Positions 24,969 to 33,905 of a DNA stretch of 64,000 bases are shown one piece after another. The stretch comes from Bacteroidetes bacterium RIFCSPLOWO2_12_FULL_37_12 (lineage in GTDB: Bacteria; Bacteroidota; Bacteroidia; 2-12-FULL-37-12): positions 45,599 through 109,598 of the forward strand of contig MEPC01000034.1 in NCBI GenBank assembly GCA_001769655.1. The letters run 5' to 3'. Numbering within the stretch: the first letter of the stretch is position 1; each line of letters starts with the position of its first letter. A program made the translations under genes and the position numbers. The notes beneath the pieces were generated by a model. That model ran no database searches, had not been told where the DNA came from, and saw only the letters and a program-made list of their open reading frames with translations.

Positions 24969-27008
24969 TCATTGAACAATAAATTTCTTTACTATCACAG
25001 CATTATTATCAAAAATCTTCATAATGTATATTCCTTTTTTAAAATTTCTTTCCGGTATAAAAACATTAGATGCAATTTGAAAATAAAAATAATATACCTC
25101 TTTTCCAAAAATATCAAATATCCTCACTAATGTTTTTTCTTTGAAATTGCCGGTAAAATGTACAACTGTATTTCCGGTAAATGGATTGGGGTAAATTAAA
25201 ACAGAATTTTCGTTGGAAAAGTTATTACGTGATGTAATTGGATATTTACCTATATTAATACTATCAATATAAAGATTATTTCCACCATCGGTGACATTCA
25301 CGATTTTCAGAATTGCATTTTTAGAAAATGCGTAGGGCGTTAATTGAATTTTAGCAAATTTCCAGACGGTGCTGGAATCAGGTATGTATGGAGTGGTTTG
25401 TGTGGTACCGGTAGTAAGCTGTGAACCGGTTCGGTAAAAAATCTGCTTGAAAGTTGCACCGCAATCCGTTGATATCAGCACCATTAATTCATCCGAATAG
25501 TTCGCATCGGATCGGGCATACGCCCAGCGAAATGTCATTATCGGTGTCTCTGTAAATGTGGTAAGATCCATGTTTGGAAAAACCAGGGCATCTGCCTGTC
25601 CGTAATTGATATTGATCAGGTTATTGATTTTTGCGGAACCATAACCGGAAAATTTCACCGCCACTGTATCCAATTCCCAGGTAATCCCGTTATCTGGGTT
25701 CTCTAGGATAATACCTTGCGGTGGGAAAACTACTTCTTCAAAATTTTCAATGAATGGTACAGGTCTTCCGGTAGGCGGAATACTCACTGTTATGTAATTT
25801 TCAATAGTGACACTGTCCGTTCCGTTGCTGTTGGTTGCCTTCAGTGACACTTCATAGTTTCCGGTAGAATCATACTTTATCACAGGATTTAATTGAGTGG
25901 ATGTTTCAGGATTCCCTCCCGGAAAATTCCACTGAAATGTTGTACAGTTGTTCAGTGACTTATTTACGAATGACACTGAATTTCCAACGCAGATATTTTT
26001 TGCGTTAGAAGTAAAATCAGCCACAGCATTGCAAGGAGCGGAAACATATCCGCTGTCACAGCCGGTAGCGATAAGGTTTGATAGTTGCCAGACAGTAATC
26101 CTTTCCGTATTCAGAGTTGCATACATTCTTTCTTTTTGTCCTGAGGTGAACATGTTTTTGCAGTTATCGTCCGAGTAATCCATATAATTTTCAATCTGGT
26201 CTTTTACATCAGGGAAATCATTGGAACAGGAATTTATTACAGGGCAGAAATAATTCGGATTTGCCGCGGGTGGAGTGTCACAGACATAGTCACCTTCAGT
26301 GCAAGTGTCGGTTCCGCACCCGTTTTGAAACGTATGATATACACCTAACCAATGTCCTGCTTCGTGAGTAGGAGTTCTGCCCAATGAAGAAGAAGCGGTT
26401 CCTGTTCTTCCAAAATAGGTATGCATAACAACGATTCCGTCCTGGTCAGTAGGACCTCCTGGGAAAGATGCATAGCCGGCTGTTCCACCTGAAATTGTTT
26501 TAACAACATAGATATTCAGATAACGCGTAGCGTCCCAGCTACTAAGTTTTGCCAAGTCAGCTCTTTGATAATTCTGGTGACTTGTGAGTGTTGATTTTAT
26601 CCGTACAATTCCGTTGGTGCATCTTCCCTGCGGATCTTTTTTGGCGAGGCGAAATTCTATTTCGGTATCTGCACCCGCGCCATCCCCAGCAGTTCCCGGC
26701 ATTTTCCGGTAATCCTCGTTGAGCGCATCCATCTGGCTTTGAATCTGAGCATCGGAAATATTTTCGGTGCCACCGTTGTGAACGACATGAACCACTACCG
26801 GTATAATTTTTAACGATTGTGGCATTGCGGAATTTCTTTGACTTTTATTTTGCCTAAGATAGTTTTGAACCGTCCTCTCAAATTTTTCAACTGAAATATT
26901 GTTTTGTCTCAGGTAGTTGTCAAACCCACAGGATTCATGGATTTGAATTTGGGCATTTAAAAGTGAAAGGTGACCTGTGAAAAGTATGAGATACAGCGTT
27001 TTTTTCAT
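24969..27008 (-). CDS. Secreted M43 (pappalysin-type) metalloprotease with T9SS sorting domain
   Basis: 679 residues with a signal peptide (about 1-20). The catalytic domain has the extended zinc motif HEAGHWLGVYH (215-225) and a Met-turn region NYMDYSDDNC, as in the cytophagalysin/ulilysin family. A PKD-like domain follows (about 315-410: ADFTSNAKNICVGNSVSFVNKS). A jelly-roll/MAM-like region (about 415-590) precedes a type A T9SS C-terminal domain (LIYPNPFTGNTVVHF...GIYIMKIF). It would be secreted through the outer membrane by the type IX system. Three GTGWCAC motifs. Confidence 0.9.
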   Translation of the reverse strand: MKKTLYLILFTGHLSLLNAQIQIHESCGFDNYLRQNNISVEKFERTVQNYLRQNKSQRNSAMPQSLKIIPVVVHVVHNGGTENISDAQIQSQMDALNEDYRKMPGTAGDGAGADTEIEFRLAKKDPQGRCTNGIVRIKSTLTSHQNYQRADLAKLSSWDATRYLNIYVVKTISGGTAGYASFPGGPTDQDGIVVMHTYFGRTGTASSSLGRTPTHEAGHWLGVYHTFQNGCGTDTCTEGDYVCDTPPAANPNYFCPVINSCSNDFPDVKDQIENYMDYSDDNCKNMFTSGQKERMYATLNTERITVWQLSNLIATGCDSGYVSAPCNAVADFTSNAKNICVGNSVSFVNKSLNNCTTFQWNFPGGNPETSTQLNPVIKYDSTGNYEVSLKATNSNGTDSVTIENYITVSIPPTGRPVPFIENFEEVVFPPQGIILENPDNGITWELDTVAVKFSGYGSAKINNLININYGQADALVFPNMDLTTFTETPIMTFRWAYARSDANYSDELMVLISTDCGATFKQIFYRTGSQLTTGTTQTTPYIPDSSTVWKFAKIQLTPYAFSKNAILKIVNVTDGGNNLYIDSINIGKYPITSRNNFSNENSVLIYPNPFTGNTVVHFTGNFKEKTLVRIFDIFGKEVYYFYFQIASNVFIPERNFKKGIYIMKIFDNNAVIVKKFIVQ

Positions 27009-27012
27009 GTTG

Positions 27013-27020
27013 CAAATTTA
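27013..27020 (-). promoter_or_regulatory. Bacteroidota -7 element, M43 protease gene
   Basis: Minus-strand TAAATTTG (TAnnTTTG) ends four bases before the protease ATG. Confidence 0.4.
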
Positions 27021-27104
27021 GGTTATTACAATTTATTTATTCGCTTAAATTAGCGGTTAAATTTTTTCATTTTTTTTCTTCATCAATCTCAGTTTCATCA
27101 TAAG

Positions 27105-27310
27105 TATGTCACGCAAAGGCGCAGAGTACGCAAAGAATTAAGCCCGCAGTTAAATAAAATCATTAATGATTTTTTTCTTTGCGAACTCAGCGCCTTTGCG
27201 TGACATCTTAAATAGTGCTCGCTAATCTTCTTTTAAATATGTAAATATTGCAATTTATTCATTCGCGAAAATCCGCGCCCAATTCGCGTAAATTCGCAGT
27301 TAAATTTTTT
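27105..27310. repeat. Dispersed inverted-repeat element, copy B
   Basis: Arms TCACGCAAAGGCGCAGAGTACGCAAAGAA and TTCTTTGCGAACTCAGCGCCTTTGCGTGA around ATCATTAATGAT, then a tail (AGTGCTCGCTAATCTTC...CGCGAAAATCCGCG) that recurs at 53848-54030. It occupies most of the 365-base gap between the protease gene and the carboxynorspermidine-synthase-like gene; I see no gene there. Confidence 0.8.
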
Positions 27311-27373
27311 CCTTTTTGGTTTTGGCTCGCCCAGCTTAGTGTACTAAGAAAAATAAACACATTCCCCCGCCCC

Positions 27374-28573
27374 CTACTCCCCAAATCCCACTTTCGGGTT
27401 CTCCACCACATTCCAGGGTAATCCATAGATATTTAATTTTTCCATAAACGGATCCGGATCCATTTCTTCGGTGTTAAATACTCCTTTTCCCGACCACTTT
27501 CCGGTCAGCATCATCATTGCGCCAATCATCGCCGGTACGCCGGTGGTGTAGGAAATGGCTTGTGCGTAACACTCTTTATAAACTTCCGCATGGTCGCAGT
27601 TATTGTAAATGTAAATCGTTTTTTCTTCGCCGTTTTTAATTCCGCGAATGTAACAACCAATGGAGGTTTTTCCGGTGTAGCCCTCTCCCAGCGAAGAAGG
27701 GTCTGGTAATAATGCTTTGAGAAATTTTAGTGGCACTATGTTTTTTCCCTCGTATTTTATGGGTTTAATGCCGGTGATTCCCACATTTTCAAGCACACGA
27801 AGATGTGTGATGTAGTTCTGTGAAAAAGTCATCCAGAAGCGGGCGCGTTTCAGCGTGGGAAAGTTTTTCACAATGGATTCCAACTCTTCGTGGAATAATA
27901 AATAGGATTCTTTGGGTCCAATTCCCGGATAACTCACCGGCTTATGAACAGAGAGTGGGTCGGTCTCCACCCATTTTCCATTTTCCCAGTATTTGCCCCG
28001 CTGGGTGATTTCACGGATATTTATTTCGGGATTAAAATTAGTGGCAAACGATTTTCCATGATCCCCGGCGTTGCAGTCAACAATATCCAGATAATGTATT
28101 TCATCAAAATAATGTTTGAGTGCATACTTTGTAAAAATGTTAGTGACACCCGGGTCAAACCCGCAACCGAGCAGTGCCATTAATCCTGCTTTCTTAAAAC
28201 GGGAACGATACGCCCACTGCCATTTGTATTCAAATTTTGCTTTGTCAGGCGGTTCATAATTTGCCGTATCGAGGTAATGGACATTCGTCTTTAAGCAAGC
28301 ATCCATGATGGCTAAATCCTGATAAGGTAGCGCTACATTGAGGACCATGGCAGGTTTAAAAGAACGAATTAGTTTTACAACCTGCGTGGATTTATCGGCA
28401 TCCACTTGCGCGGTTCTGATTTTTTGCTTTTTGATTTGGGAAGCAATTTTCTTGCATTTCGACAAGGTGCGACTGGCGAGCATGATGTCTGAAAAAACTT
28501 CAGGAACGTCTGCGCATTTGTGTGTGACGACGGAACCTACTGAACCGGCGCCTATGATGAGGAGTTTGGACAT
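27374..28573 (-). CDS. Saccharopine dehydrogenase family, carboxynorspermidine synthase-like
   Basis: 399 residues. The N-terminal Rossmann fold has LLIIGAGSVGSVVTHKCA (about 4-20) followed by ASRTLSKCKKIASQIK, which suggests NADP(H) use. The body (HYLDTANYEPPDKAKFEYKWQWAYRSRFKKAGLMALLGCGFDPGVTNIF) and the C-terminal GVPAMIGAMMMLTGKW match carboxy(nor)spermidine dehydrogenase, which condenses putrescine or diaminopropane with aspartate semialdehyde in the alternative polyamine route. The partner decarboxylase is not in this window. A lysine-pathway saccharopine reductase is the main alternative. Confidence 0.88.
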   Translation of the reverse strand: MSKLLIIGAGSVGSVVTHKCADVPEVFSDIMLASRTLSKCKKIASQIKKQKIRTAQVDADKSTQVVKLIRSFKPAMVLNVALPYQDLAIMDACLKTNVHYLDTANYEPPDKAKFEYKWQWAYRSRFKKAGLMALLGCGFDPGVTNIFTKYALKHYFDEIHYLDIVDCNAGDHGKSFATNFNPEINIREITQRGKYWENGKWVETDPLSVHKPVSYPGIGPKESYLLFHEELESIVKNFPTLKRARFWMTFSQNYITHLRVLENVGITGIKPIKYEGKNIVPLKFLKALLPDPSSLGEGYTGKTSIGCYIRGIKNGEEKTIYIYNNCDHAEVYKECYAQAISYTTGVPAMIGAMMMLTGKWSGKGVFNTEEMDPDPFMEKLNIYGLPWNVVENPKVGFGE

Positions 28574-28627
28574 GGTGGGGGGTTGATTTTTTGTAAATGT
28601 TATTCATTTTTTTTAACCATTATACCT

Positions 28628-29941
28628 TTAGTTTAAACCATGCATCGTCCTTCCCACCTTCCCCTTATTCACACAAAACACCGGTGCACCTGTAAGCTCC
28701 TTCCCTTCAAAGGGCGAATATTTTGATTTTGACTTGAACATCGCAGGACTAACCACCCATTTCTTGTTTTGATTAAAAAATGTAAGATTCGCCGGATAAT
28801 TTTTATCAATTACCATTTCCGGCAATCGTACAATTTTTCTGGGAGCTGATGTAAAACATTTTATAATGGTTTCTATCTGAATTTTCCCTCTCAGCGCTGT
28901 AACCGCTGACGCAAACGCCGTTTCTATCGTACTCGCCCCATTCGCCGCATGCTCAAATTCCACTTCCTTTGCCTCCGTATCCTGTGGGCAATGATCACTC
29001 ACTATCGCATCAATCGTTTCATCCTTTATTCCTTCTATCAATGCGTGAATATCTTTTTGAGTTCTTAGCGGGGGATTAAATTTGAAACGGGTGTCAAATC
29101 CCACCAAACACGATTCATCTAACGAGAGTTGGTGAGCCGCTACATCGCAGGTAATTTGTAACCCTTCTTTTTTGGCTTTCCTGATCAACGATACCGCTTG
29201 TGCCGTTGATACATGTGAAATATGCAATCGTCCCTCTGCATATCTGAGTAAATCAATAAAACCGCTTACCGCTATTTCTTCCGACAACGATGGCTTCCCC
29301 TTTAAACCCAGTGAAACACTGACCGTTCCTTCATTTACCACTCCCATTCCGGATAACGATTCATCTTCGGCATGGACTATAACCAATCCATCAAAGGGGC
29401 GGCTGTACTGCAACGCTCTTACCAAAATTCCGGAATTGGAAACCGGAATATTCCCGTTCGAAAAACCAACTGCGCCGTGGTGGTGCAAATCCAGCATTTC
29501 GGTGAGCGTTTTATCTTTTCTGTTTTCTGTCAATGCGGCAATGCAATGAACACTTACGAGTTCATCTTTTGTTTTTGCATGAATGTACGCTAATGTATCT
29601 TTATTTTGTATGTTCGGTTCCGTTTCGGGGAGAATGGCAATTTCTGTAAATCCACCATTTATTGCGGCTTGACAACCGGAATGTAAGTCCTCTTTGTACT
29701 CGAAGCCGGGATCGGGTATGGTCACCCGCATATCCACCCAGCCGGGAGAAACAGAAAAACCCAGCGCAGAAATTTTTTCTTTGCATTTGCCAGCTAACGC
29801 AATAAATTCAGCAGAAGGAGATTTACCAATTGCTTTTTCAATAAAGGTGATGTTATTATTTTGAACGATGAAATTGATTTTTTTGCCATTGTACGGTGAG
29901 CAGGAATCAATTACTTCGGCTGAGGTGATGGCGAGGGACAT
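28628..29941 (-). CDS. Dihydroorotase-like protein lacking the HxH metal motif
   Basis: 437 residues from the ATG at 29941; the ATG at 29977 adds 12 residues of doubtful origin. Amidohydrolase fold of the Bacteroidota dihydroorotase group: SPGWVDMRVTIPDPGFEYKEDLHSGCQAAINGGFTEIAILPETEPN, LHISHVSTAQAVSLIRKAK, DAIVSDHCPQDTEAKEVEFE. Active dihydroorotases have DxHVHxR at the first site; here it is DMRVT, so the first two metal-binding His are missing, while the later His and Asp are kept. Such proteins resemble the inactive PyrC partner of aspartate transcarbamoylase. Pyrimidine synthesis, probably structural rather than catalytic; inference. Upstream is the zinc ribbon gene. Confidence 0.82.
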   Translation of the reverse strand: MSLAITSAEVIDSCSPYNGKKINFIVQNNNITFIEKAIGKSPSAEFIALAGKCKEKISALGFSVSPGWVDMRVTIPDPGFEYKEDLHSGCQAAINGGFTEIAILPETEPNIQNKDTLAYIHAKTKDELVSVHCIAALTENRKDKTLTEMLDLHHHGAVGFSNGNIPVSNSGILVRALQYSRPFDGLVIVHAEDESLSGMGVVNEGTVSVSLGLKGKPSLSEEIAVSGFIDLLRYAEGRLHISHVSTAQAVSLIRKAKKEGLQITCDVAAHQLSLDESCLVGFDTRFKFNPPLRTQKDIHALIEGIKDETIDAIVSDHCPQDTEAKEVEFEHAANGASTIETAFASAVTALRGKIQIETIIKCFTSAPRKIVRLPEMVIDKNYPANLTFFNQNKKWVVSPAMFKSKSKYSPFEGKELTGAPVFCVNKGKVGRTMHGLN

Positions 29942-29985
29942 GAGATTTTCGGCAAAAATAATGAAAATCCATGACACAATTCAGC

Positions 29986-30249
29986 TCACCTCCTCCACCT
30001 CTCCAACTTTGGTATTCCTTTGGTAAAAAATCCAGCGATAAATCCGGGAAAACCAAACTCTTTTAATTTTCCCTTGACTAATGCTTTCATTTCATCAACC
30101 GTCATGTCGGGAGTTGTGAACTTCCCATTTTCATAACATTTGGAACAATACAGGGTGTTCCGGGTGCCATCGGCGTTAGTACCACCGCCTTTTTCATCCC
30201 GCTTCATGGGCATTCCACAGGATTGACAATTTTTGTTGGGTTTTTGCAT
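29986..30249 (-). CDS. Small zinc ribbon protein
   Basis: 87 residues. N-terminal zinc ribbon with NCQSCGMPM (CxxC) and LYCSKCYENG (CxxC) separated by about 25 residues, matching the putative zinc ribbon family (PF12674 as I recall it), followed by a helical part TVDEMKALVKGKLKEFGFPGF. Such proteins are commonly annotated as transcription-associated but have no defined function. It lies between the hypothetical exported protein (9-base gap) and the dihydroorotase-like gene (about 45 bases), so the three may be co-transcribed. Confidence 0.82.
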   Translation of the reverse strand: MQKPNKNCQSCGMPMKRDEKGGGTNADGTRNTLYCSKCYENGKFTTPDMTVDEMKALVKGKLKEFGFPGFIAGFFTKGIPKLERWRR

Positions 30250-30257
30250 GGTTTTTT

Positions 30258-31058
30258 TTAATAATAAATTCCGTTGTTTTTTAAAAAATAAATTTTTCCA
30301 TTTGATAAAACAATCTTTTTTATGTTCTCTGAATGAACCTTCGTATCAATGGGTTTTTTGTATATAGAATAATCTACAAAGTTATAAAAAATAACGCTGT
30401 CATTTCTTAGGAAAATCAAACTGTCTCCGGTAAAACTAACGTTTCCGGAGATTGGTATTGAAAACCGCTTTCTTTTATTTCCCAGAAAATCAAATTCAAC
30501 AACCTCCTTGCCGGTATTATTCAAATAGAGATTATTCCGGTATTCTTTAAAATCAGAAATTTCTGATATGGGGTCAATGCCCTGAAGGGTCAGCCGGTTC
30601 CTTGAAACTACTTTCCGGTTATCAGGATCTATTTTGCAAATTGAATTTTCCAGCGCATCATAAAGCCAAAGTTTATTATCGGAACTCATACATATAGCAG
30701 AAACCTCCTGAAATCCAAGCTCCATGAATTTCAAAGAATTAGTTTCCGTCAGATAGTTGTCAAGAAAAACCGCCTCCGGAACCCCTTCATAAAAAAGCAG
30801 GAGTTTCAATGGATTGCTTGCATCCATAGAACGGATACGATTACGGTGCTGAGAGCGGTACGAAAACTTTAATTCCCCTTTTTTTGTATAACAACTTACT
30901 TCATTGCTTTTTTTCACTACATAAATATTTCCATGATAATCCACCGTAAAAAACGCTATTTGTTCAGTTGGAATAATTAAAGTTAACGAGTCACCGTTGC
31001 CCGAAAACAAAGTATTTGAATAAAAGAAAAGAAGAAAAATTATGAGTGGTCTTGCCAT
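30258..31058 (-). CDS. Hypothetical exported beta-propeller-like protein
   Basis: 266 residues with a signal peptide (about 1-19, cleavage near LFSGNG). The mature part shows repeated beta units with YHGNIYVVKKSNEVSCYTKKGELKFSY, SSDNKLWLYDALENSICKIDPD and EYRNNLYLNNTGKEVVEFDFLGN, consistent with five to six blades of a small propeller. No catalytic or ligand motif. Homologous exported propellers are frequent in Bacteroidota; function unknown. It is the first gene of a minus-strand group with the zinc ribbon and dihydroorotase-like genes. Confidence 0.7.
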   Translation of the reverse strand: MARPLIIFLLFFYSNTLFSGNGDSLTLIIPTEQIAFFTVDYHGNIYVVKKSNEVSCYTKKGELKFSYRSQHRNRIRSMDASNPLKLLLFYEGVPEAVFLDNYLTETNSLKFMELGFQEVSAICMSSDNKLWLYDALENSICKIDPDNRKVVSRNRLTLQGIDPISEISDFKEYRNNLYLNNTGKEVVEFDFLGNKRKRFSIPISGNVSFTGDSLIFLRNDSVIFYNFVDYSIYKKPIDTKVHSENIKKIVLSNGKIYFLKNNGIYY

Positions 31059-31109
31059 TTTTTCAAACGATTTAACAAAGTTCGCTTATTTTCCGTAATT
31101 TCGTATTCA

Positions 31110-31230
31110 TTTTTAAGATGTTGGATGTTCGCAATTGATTTTATCCAAACAATAGAAAATTTGATTATCATATAAAATTTGAACGAATCTCTAACATCTA
31201 ATATCAAACATCCAATATCTAATTCGAAAC
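31110..31230. repeat. Short intergenic repeats (AACATCTAATATC type)
   Basis: Divergent intergenic region containing GATGTTGGATGTT and, inverted, AACATCTAATATCAAACATCCAATATCTAATT directly before the ATG at 31231. The same string AACATCTAATATCCAATTACTTG occurs before the gene at 33906. Confidence 0.55.
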
Positions 31231-32493
31231 ATGAAAATCCGTTTTCTCCTTTTTATCTTATTCGCCATTCTATCAAAGGATATCTTTGCCTCCCGTATCC
31301 TCATTCCCCTCGATGAATCCCAGAAAAACCATCTCAAATCCTACGGCATTGCATATTGGATACTCGCAAAGGGTGAACATGTGGACTGGCTGTTGAATTA
31401 TCGCGGCGGTTCTTTTATGATGGAATATCATCAGTCCTTAGAAAATGAATTAATCGTCCGCGGAGTCAGTTATCTGGTAATTTCTGAGGCGCAGGTAACT
31501 TCTATTCTCAATGAAATTGCTGACCCGGAAGTAAACATGGATATCATGGGATTGGATAAAGCGCCAAAAATCGCTGTCTATTCACCCAAATCAAAACAAC
31601 CTTGGGATGATGCAGTGACACTCGTATTAACGTATGCTGAAATTCCTTACGATGTGATCTTTGATTATGAAGTGATGGACGGTTTACTTCCTAAATACGA
31701 TTGGCTGCACCTTCATCACGAGGACTTTTCCGGACAATATGGTAAATTTTACGCATCCTACCGTGGCGCTAATTGGTATAAAGAGCAACAAGCAGAGTTG
31801 GAACAGGTTGCATCTCATTACGGATTCACAAAAGTTTCAAAACTAAAAGCTACCATCGTAAACAGGATTCGTGAATATGTTGCCGGAGGGGGCTTTCTCT
31901 TCGCCATGTGTTCTGCCACCGATACTTACGACATTGCGCTTGCCGCTGATGGGTTAGATATTTGCGAGTCCATGTATGACGGAGACCCCGCCGACCCGCA
32001 GGCACAATCAAAACTTGATTTCTCTCGATGCTTTGCATTCGAAAAATTCCGGCTTGAGCGCGACCCTTTTAAATATGAATTTTCAAATATTGATAATTCT
32101 CCTTCCCGCAGAAAGGTAAACAGGAACTCAGATTATTTTCAACTTTCTGAATTTTCCGCCAAATGGGATCCAGTGCCGGCTATGCTGACACAAGACCACA
32201 CCCGAACCATTAAAGGATTTATGGGACAAACTACTGCTTTTACAAAATCAGTAATTAAGCCGGAAGTTCTGGTTATGGGAGAAAATATATCCGCAGGGGA
32301 AGCCCGTTATGTTCACGGTGAATATGGAAAAGGAACCTGGACATTTTATGGCGGGCATGACCCAGAAGATTATCAGCATTTTGTGGGCGAAGAACCCACT
32401 GATCTTAATCTGTATCCAAATTCACCAGGTTACAGATTGATTTTGAATAATGTGCTTTTTCCATCGGCTAAGAAGAAAAAGCAGAAGACATGA
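31231..32493 (+). CDS. Secreted 'asparagine synthetase B'-like family protein
   Basis: 420 residues with a signal peptide (about 1-21, ending IFAS). From memory, it belongs to a conserved Bacteroidota family carried in databases as asparagine synthetase B, recognisable by ILIPLDESQKNHLKSYGIAYW, DWLLNYRGGSFMMEY, YDWLHLHHEDFSGQYGKF, GGGFLFAMCSATDTYDIALAADG and TWTFYGGHDPEDYQHFVGE. It lacks an N-terminal Cys nucleophile and the synthetase ATP-binding motif and is exported, so the name is misleading. The GGGFLFAMCSATDT segment resembles a class I glutamine-amidotransferase-like nucleophile elbow. Function unknown. A strong terminator follows. Confidence 0.8.
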   Translation: MKIRFLLFILFAILSKDIFASRILIPLDESQKNHLKSYGIAYWILAKGEHVDWLLNYRGGSFMMEYHQSLENELIVRGVSYLVISEAQVTSILNEIADPEVNMDIMGLDKAPKIAVYSPKSKQPWDDAVTLVLTYAEIPYDVIFDYEVMDGLLPKYDWLHLHHEDFSGQYGKFYASYRGANWYKEQQAELEQVASHYGFTKVSKLKATIVNRIREYVAGGGFLFAMCSATDTYDIALAADGLDICESMYDGDPADPQAQSKLDFSRCFAFEKFRLERDPFKYEFSNIDNSPSRRKVNRNSDYFQLSEFSAKWDPVPAMLTQDHTRTIKGFMGQTTAFTKSVIKPEVLVMGENISAGEARYVHGEYGKGTWTFYGGHDPEDYQHFVGEEPTDLNLYPNSPGYRLILNNVLFPSAKKKKQKT

Positions 32494-32520
32494 GGGAAAT
32501 CTTGCATAATGCAGTTTTTT

Positions 32521-32589
32521 CAACACAAAGACACAAAGAGTTTACTTAGTGCTTCTTTGTGTCTTAGTGTTGAAAATTTCTTTTTTTTT
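32521..32589 (+). terminator. Rho-independent-type terminator
   Basis: Stem CAACACAAAGACACAAAGAG paired with CTTCTTTGTGTCTTAGTGTTG around an 11-base loop, followed shortly by a run of T. It lies 28 bases after the stop at 32493. The stem resembles the dispersed CAAAGACACAAAGAG repeats of this genome. Confidence 0.75.
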
Positions 32590-32621
32590 GGATAATGCAA
32601 GAGGTCTAATGTATTTTATTA

Positions 32622-32629
32622 TACATTTG
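32622..32629 (+). promoter_or_regulatory. Bacteroidota -7 element, porD
   Basis: TACATTTG (TAnnTTTG) lies 17 bases before the porD ATG. Confidence 0.5.
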
Positions 32630-32646
32630 TTATTAAACTGAATACT

Positions 32647-33549
32647 ATGAGATTTGTATTAACCCTTTTACTTTTTTGTCTGTCTGCCGGCACTTCCTCC
32701 CTGAAGGCACAAGAACTCAACTGCCGGGTTTCTATCAATTCCGCTTTAATTCAAACCTCAGACCGGCAGATTTTCAACAGCATGCAATCTTCCATTACCG
32801 AATTTATGAATAACCGCAAGTGGACGCCGGATGTTTTTAGCAATCAGGAAAGGATAAATTGCAACATCGCCATTACAATTAAAGAACGGATATCAATAAG
32901 CCAATACAAAGGATCGGCACAAATTCAATGCGAAAGACCGGTTTATGGCACTGCTTATAATTCGGTACTGATTAATCTGGTTGATAACGACTGGGAGTTT
33001 GAGTATAATGAATTCCAAACACTTGAATTTACTGAAAATACCAAACCACAGAATCTGGCGGGCTTGCTTGCTTATTATGCATATATTGTTCTAGGATTTG
33101 ATTATGATTCATTTTCCAAGTTTGGCGGCAATCCTTATTTTCAAAAAGCACAAAATCTCGTTAATTTGCACCAAAATGCTCCTGAGTCGGGATGGAAATC
33201 ATTTGAAGGAATTAAAAACCGATATTGGCTGGCTGAAAATCTCACCAACAAATCATTTATGCCATTCCGGGAGGCCTATTATCTTTTTCACCGGAAAGCC
33301 ATGGACGAATTTATCGGTAATGAAGATAATGGACGCGCCACTGTGCTGGAGTGTCTGAAAAAGATTCAAAAAGTAAATTATGATAAACCCGGTTCCATGC
33401 TAATCCGGATTTTCTTTGATGCCAAAGCAGACGAATTAGTGAACATTTTCAGCAAGTCAAACCCTGGGGATAAACAAACGGCTCTTAATATTCTGAATGA
33501 AATAGACCCGCCCAATGGCAGTAAATATGAGAAGATAATGAAGCAATAA
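32647..33549 (+). CDS. porD: PorD/DUF4835 type IX secretion component
   Basis: 300 residues with a signal peptide (about 1-21, ending SSLKAQ). The mature protein starts with the family pattern ELNCRVSINSALIQTSDRQIFNSMQSSITEFMNNRKWTPDVF and has the central FTENTKPQNLAGLLAYYAYIVLGFDYDSFSKFGGNPYFQKAQNLV, which I recognise as DUF4835/PorD. PorD is required for type IX secretion in Porphyromonas, though its exact place in the machine is unclear. Its presence agrees with the two T9SS-sorted proteins in this window. In many Bacteroidota porD follows coaBC and precedes recN; neither is here. Confidence 0.88.
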   Translation: MRFVLTLLLFCLSAGTSSLKAQELNCRVSINSALIQTSDRQIFNSMQSSITEFMNNRKWTPDVFSNQERINCNIAITIKERISISQYKGSAQIQCERPVYGTAYNSVLINLVDNDWEFEYNEFQTLEFTENTKPQNLAGLLAYYAYIVLGFDYDSFSKFGGNPYFQKAQNLVNLHQNAPESGWKSFEGIKNRYWLAENLTNKSFMPFREAYYLFHRKAMDEFIGNEDNGRATVLECLKKIQKVNYDKPGSMLIRIFFDAKADELVNIFSKSNPGDKQTALNILNEIDPPNGSKYEKIMKQ

Positions 33550-33652
33550 TGAATTTATAAGAATTTTAGTAACTACTCAGAAGTAAATTAGAGAAAAAAT
33601 GAACAATGTCAAATGTTCAATTTACAATGAACAAGTATAAAAAATTAAAAAA

Positions 33653-33880
33653 ATGGGAAAACGCCAACAACGCATAGCCGGCAGTGATCTAAAAATCAAA
33701 TCATCCGGGATGTTAAATCAGGAATGTAACCTTGTATTAAAAGACCAATCCGTATTGCATGGGTATGTATATGCGATAGAAGGAGAACAAATTTTTGTTG
33801 AAGATAACCGGAGACATCGGCATTCCGTGTCACTGCAAGAGGTGACAGAGGTAATTTTGGAAAAAGTTACACCAAATTAA
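33653..33880 (+). CDS. Small LSm-like protein
   Basis: 75 residues. The central stretch LVLKDQSVLHGYVYAIEGEQIFVEDNRRHRHSVSLQEVTEVILEK has the spacing of an Sm/LSm beta-barrel (G.V...G..I.VED...). It could therefore be a nucleic-acid-binding oligomer or simply a scaffold; Hfq-specific residues are not evident. It is 25 bases upstream of the outer-membrane protein gene at 33906 and probably co-transcribed. One GTGWCAC motif at 33827. No family name assigned. Confidence 0.65.
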   Translation: MGKRQQRIAGSDLKIKSSGMLNQECNLVLKDQSVLHGYVYAIEGEQIFVEDNRRHRHSVSLQEVTEVILEKVTPN

Positions 33881-33905
33881 CATCCAACATCTAATATCCA
33901 ATTAC

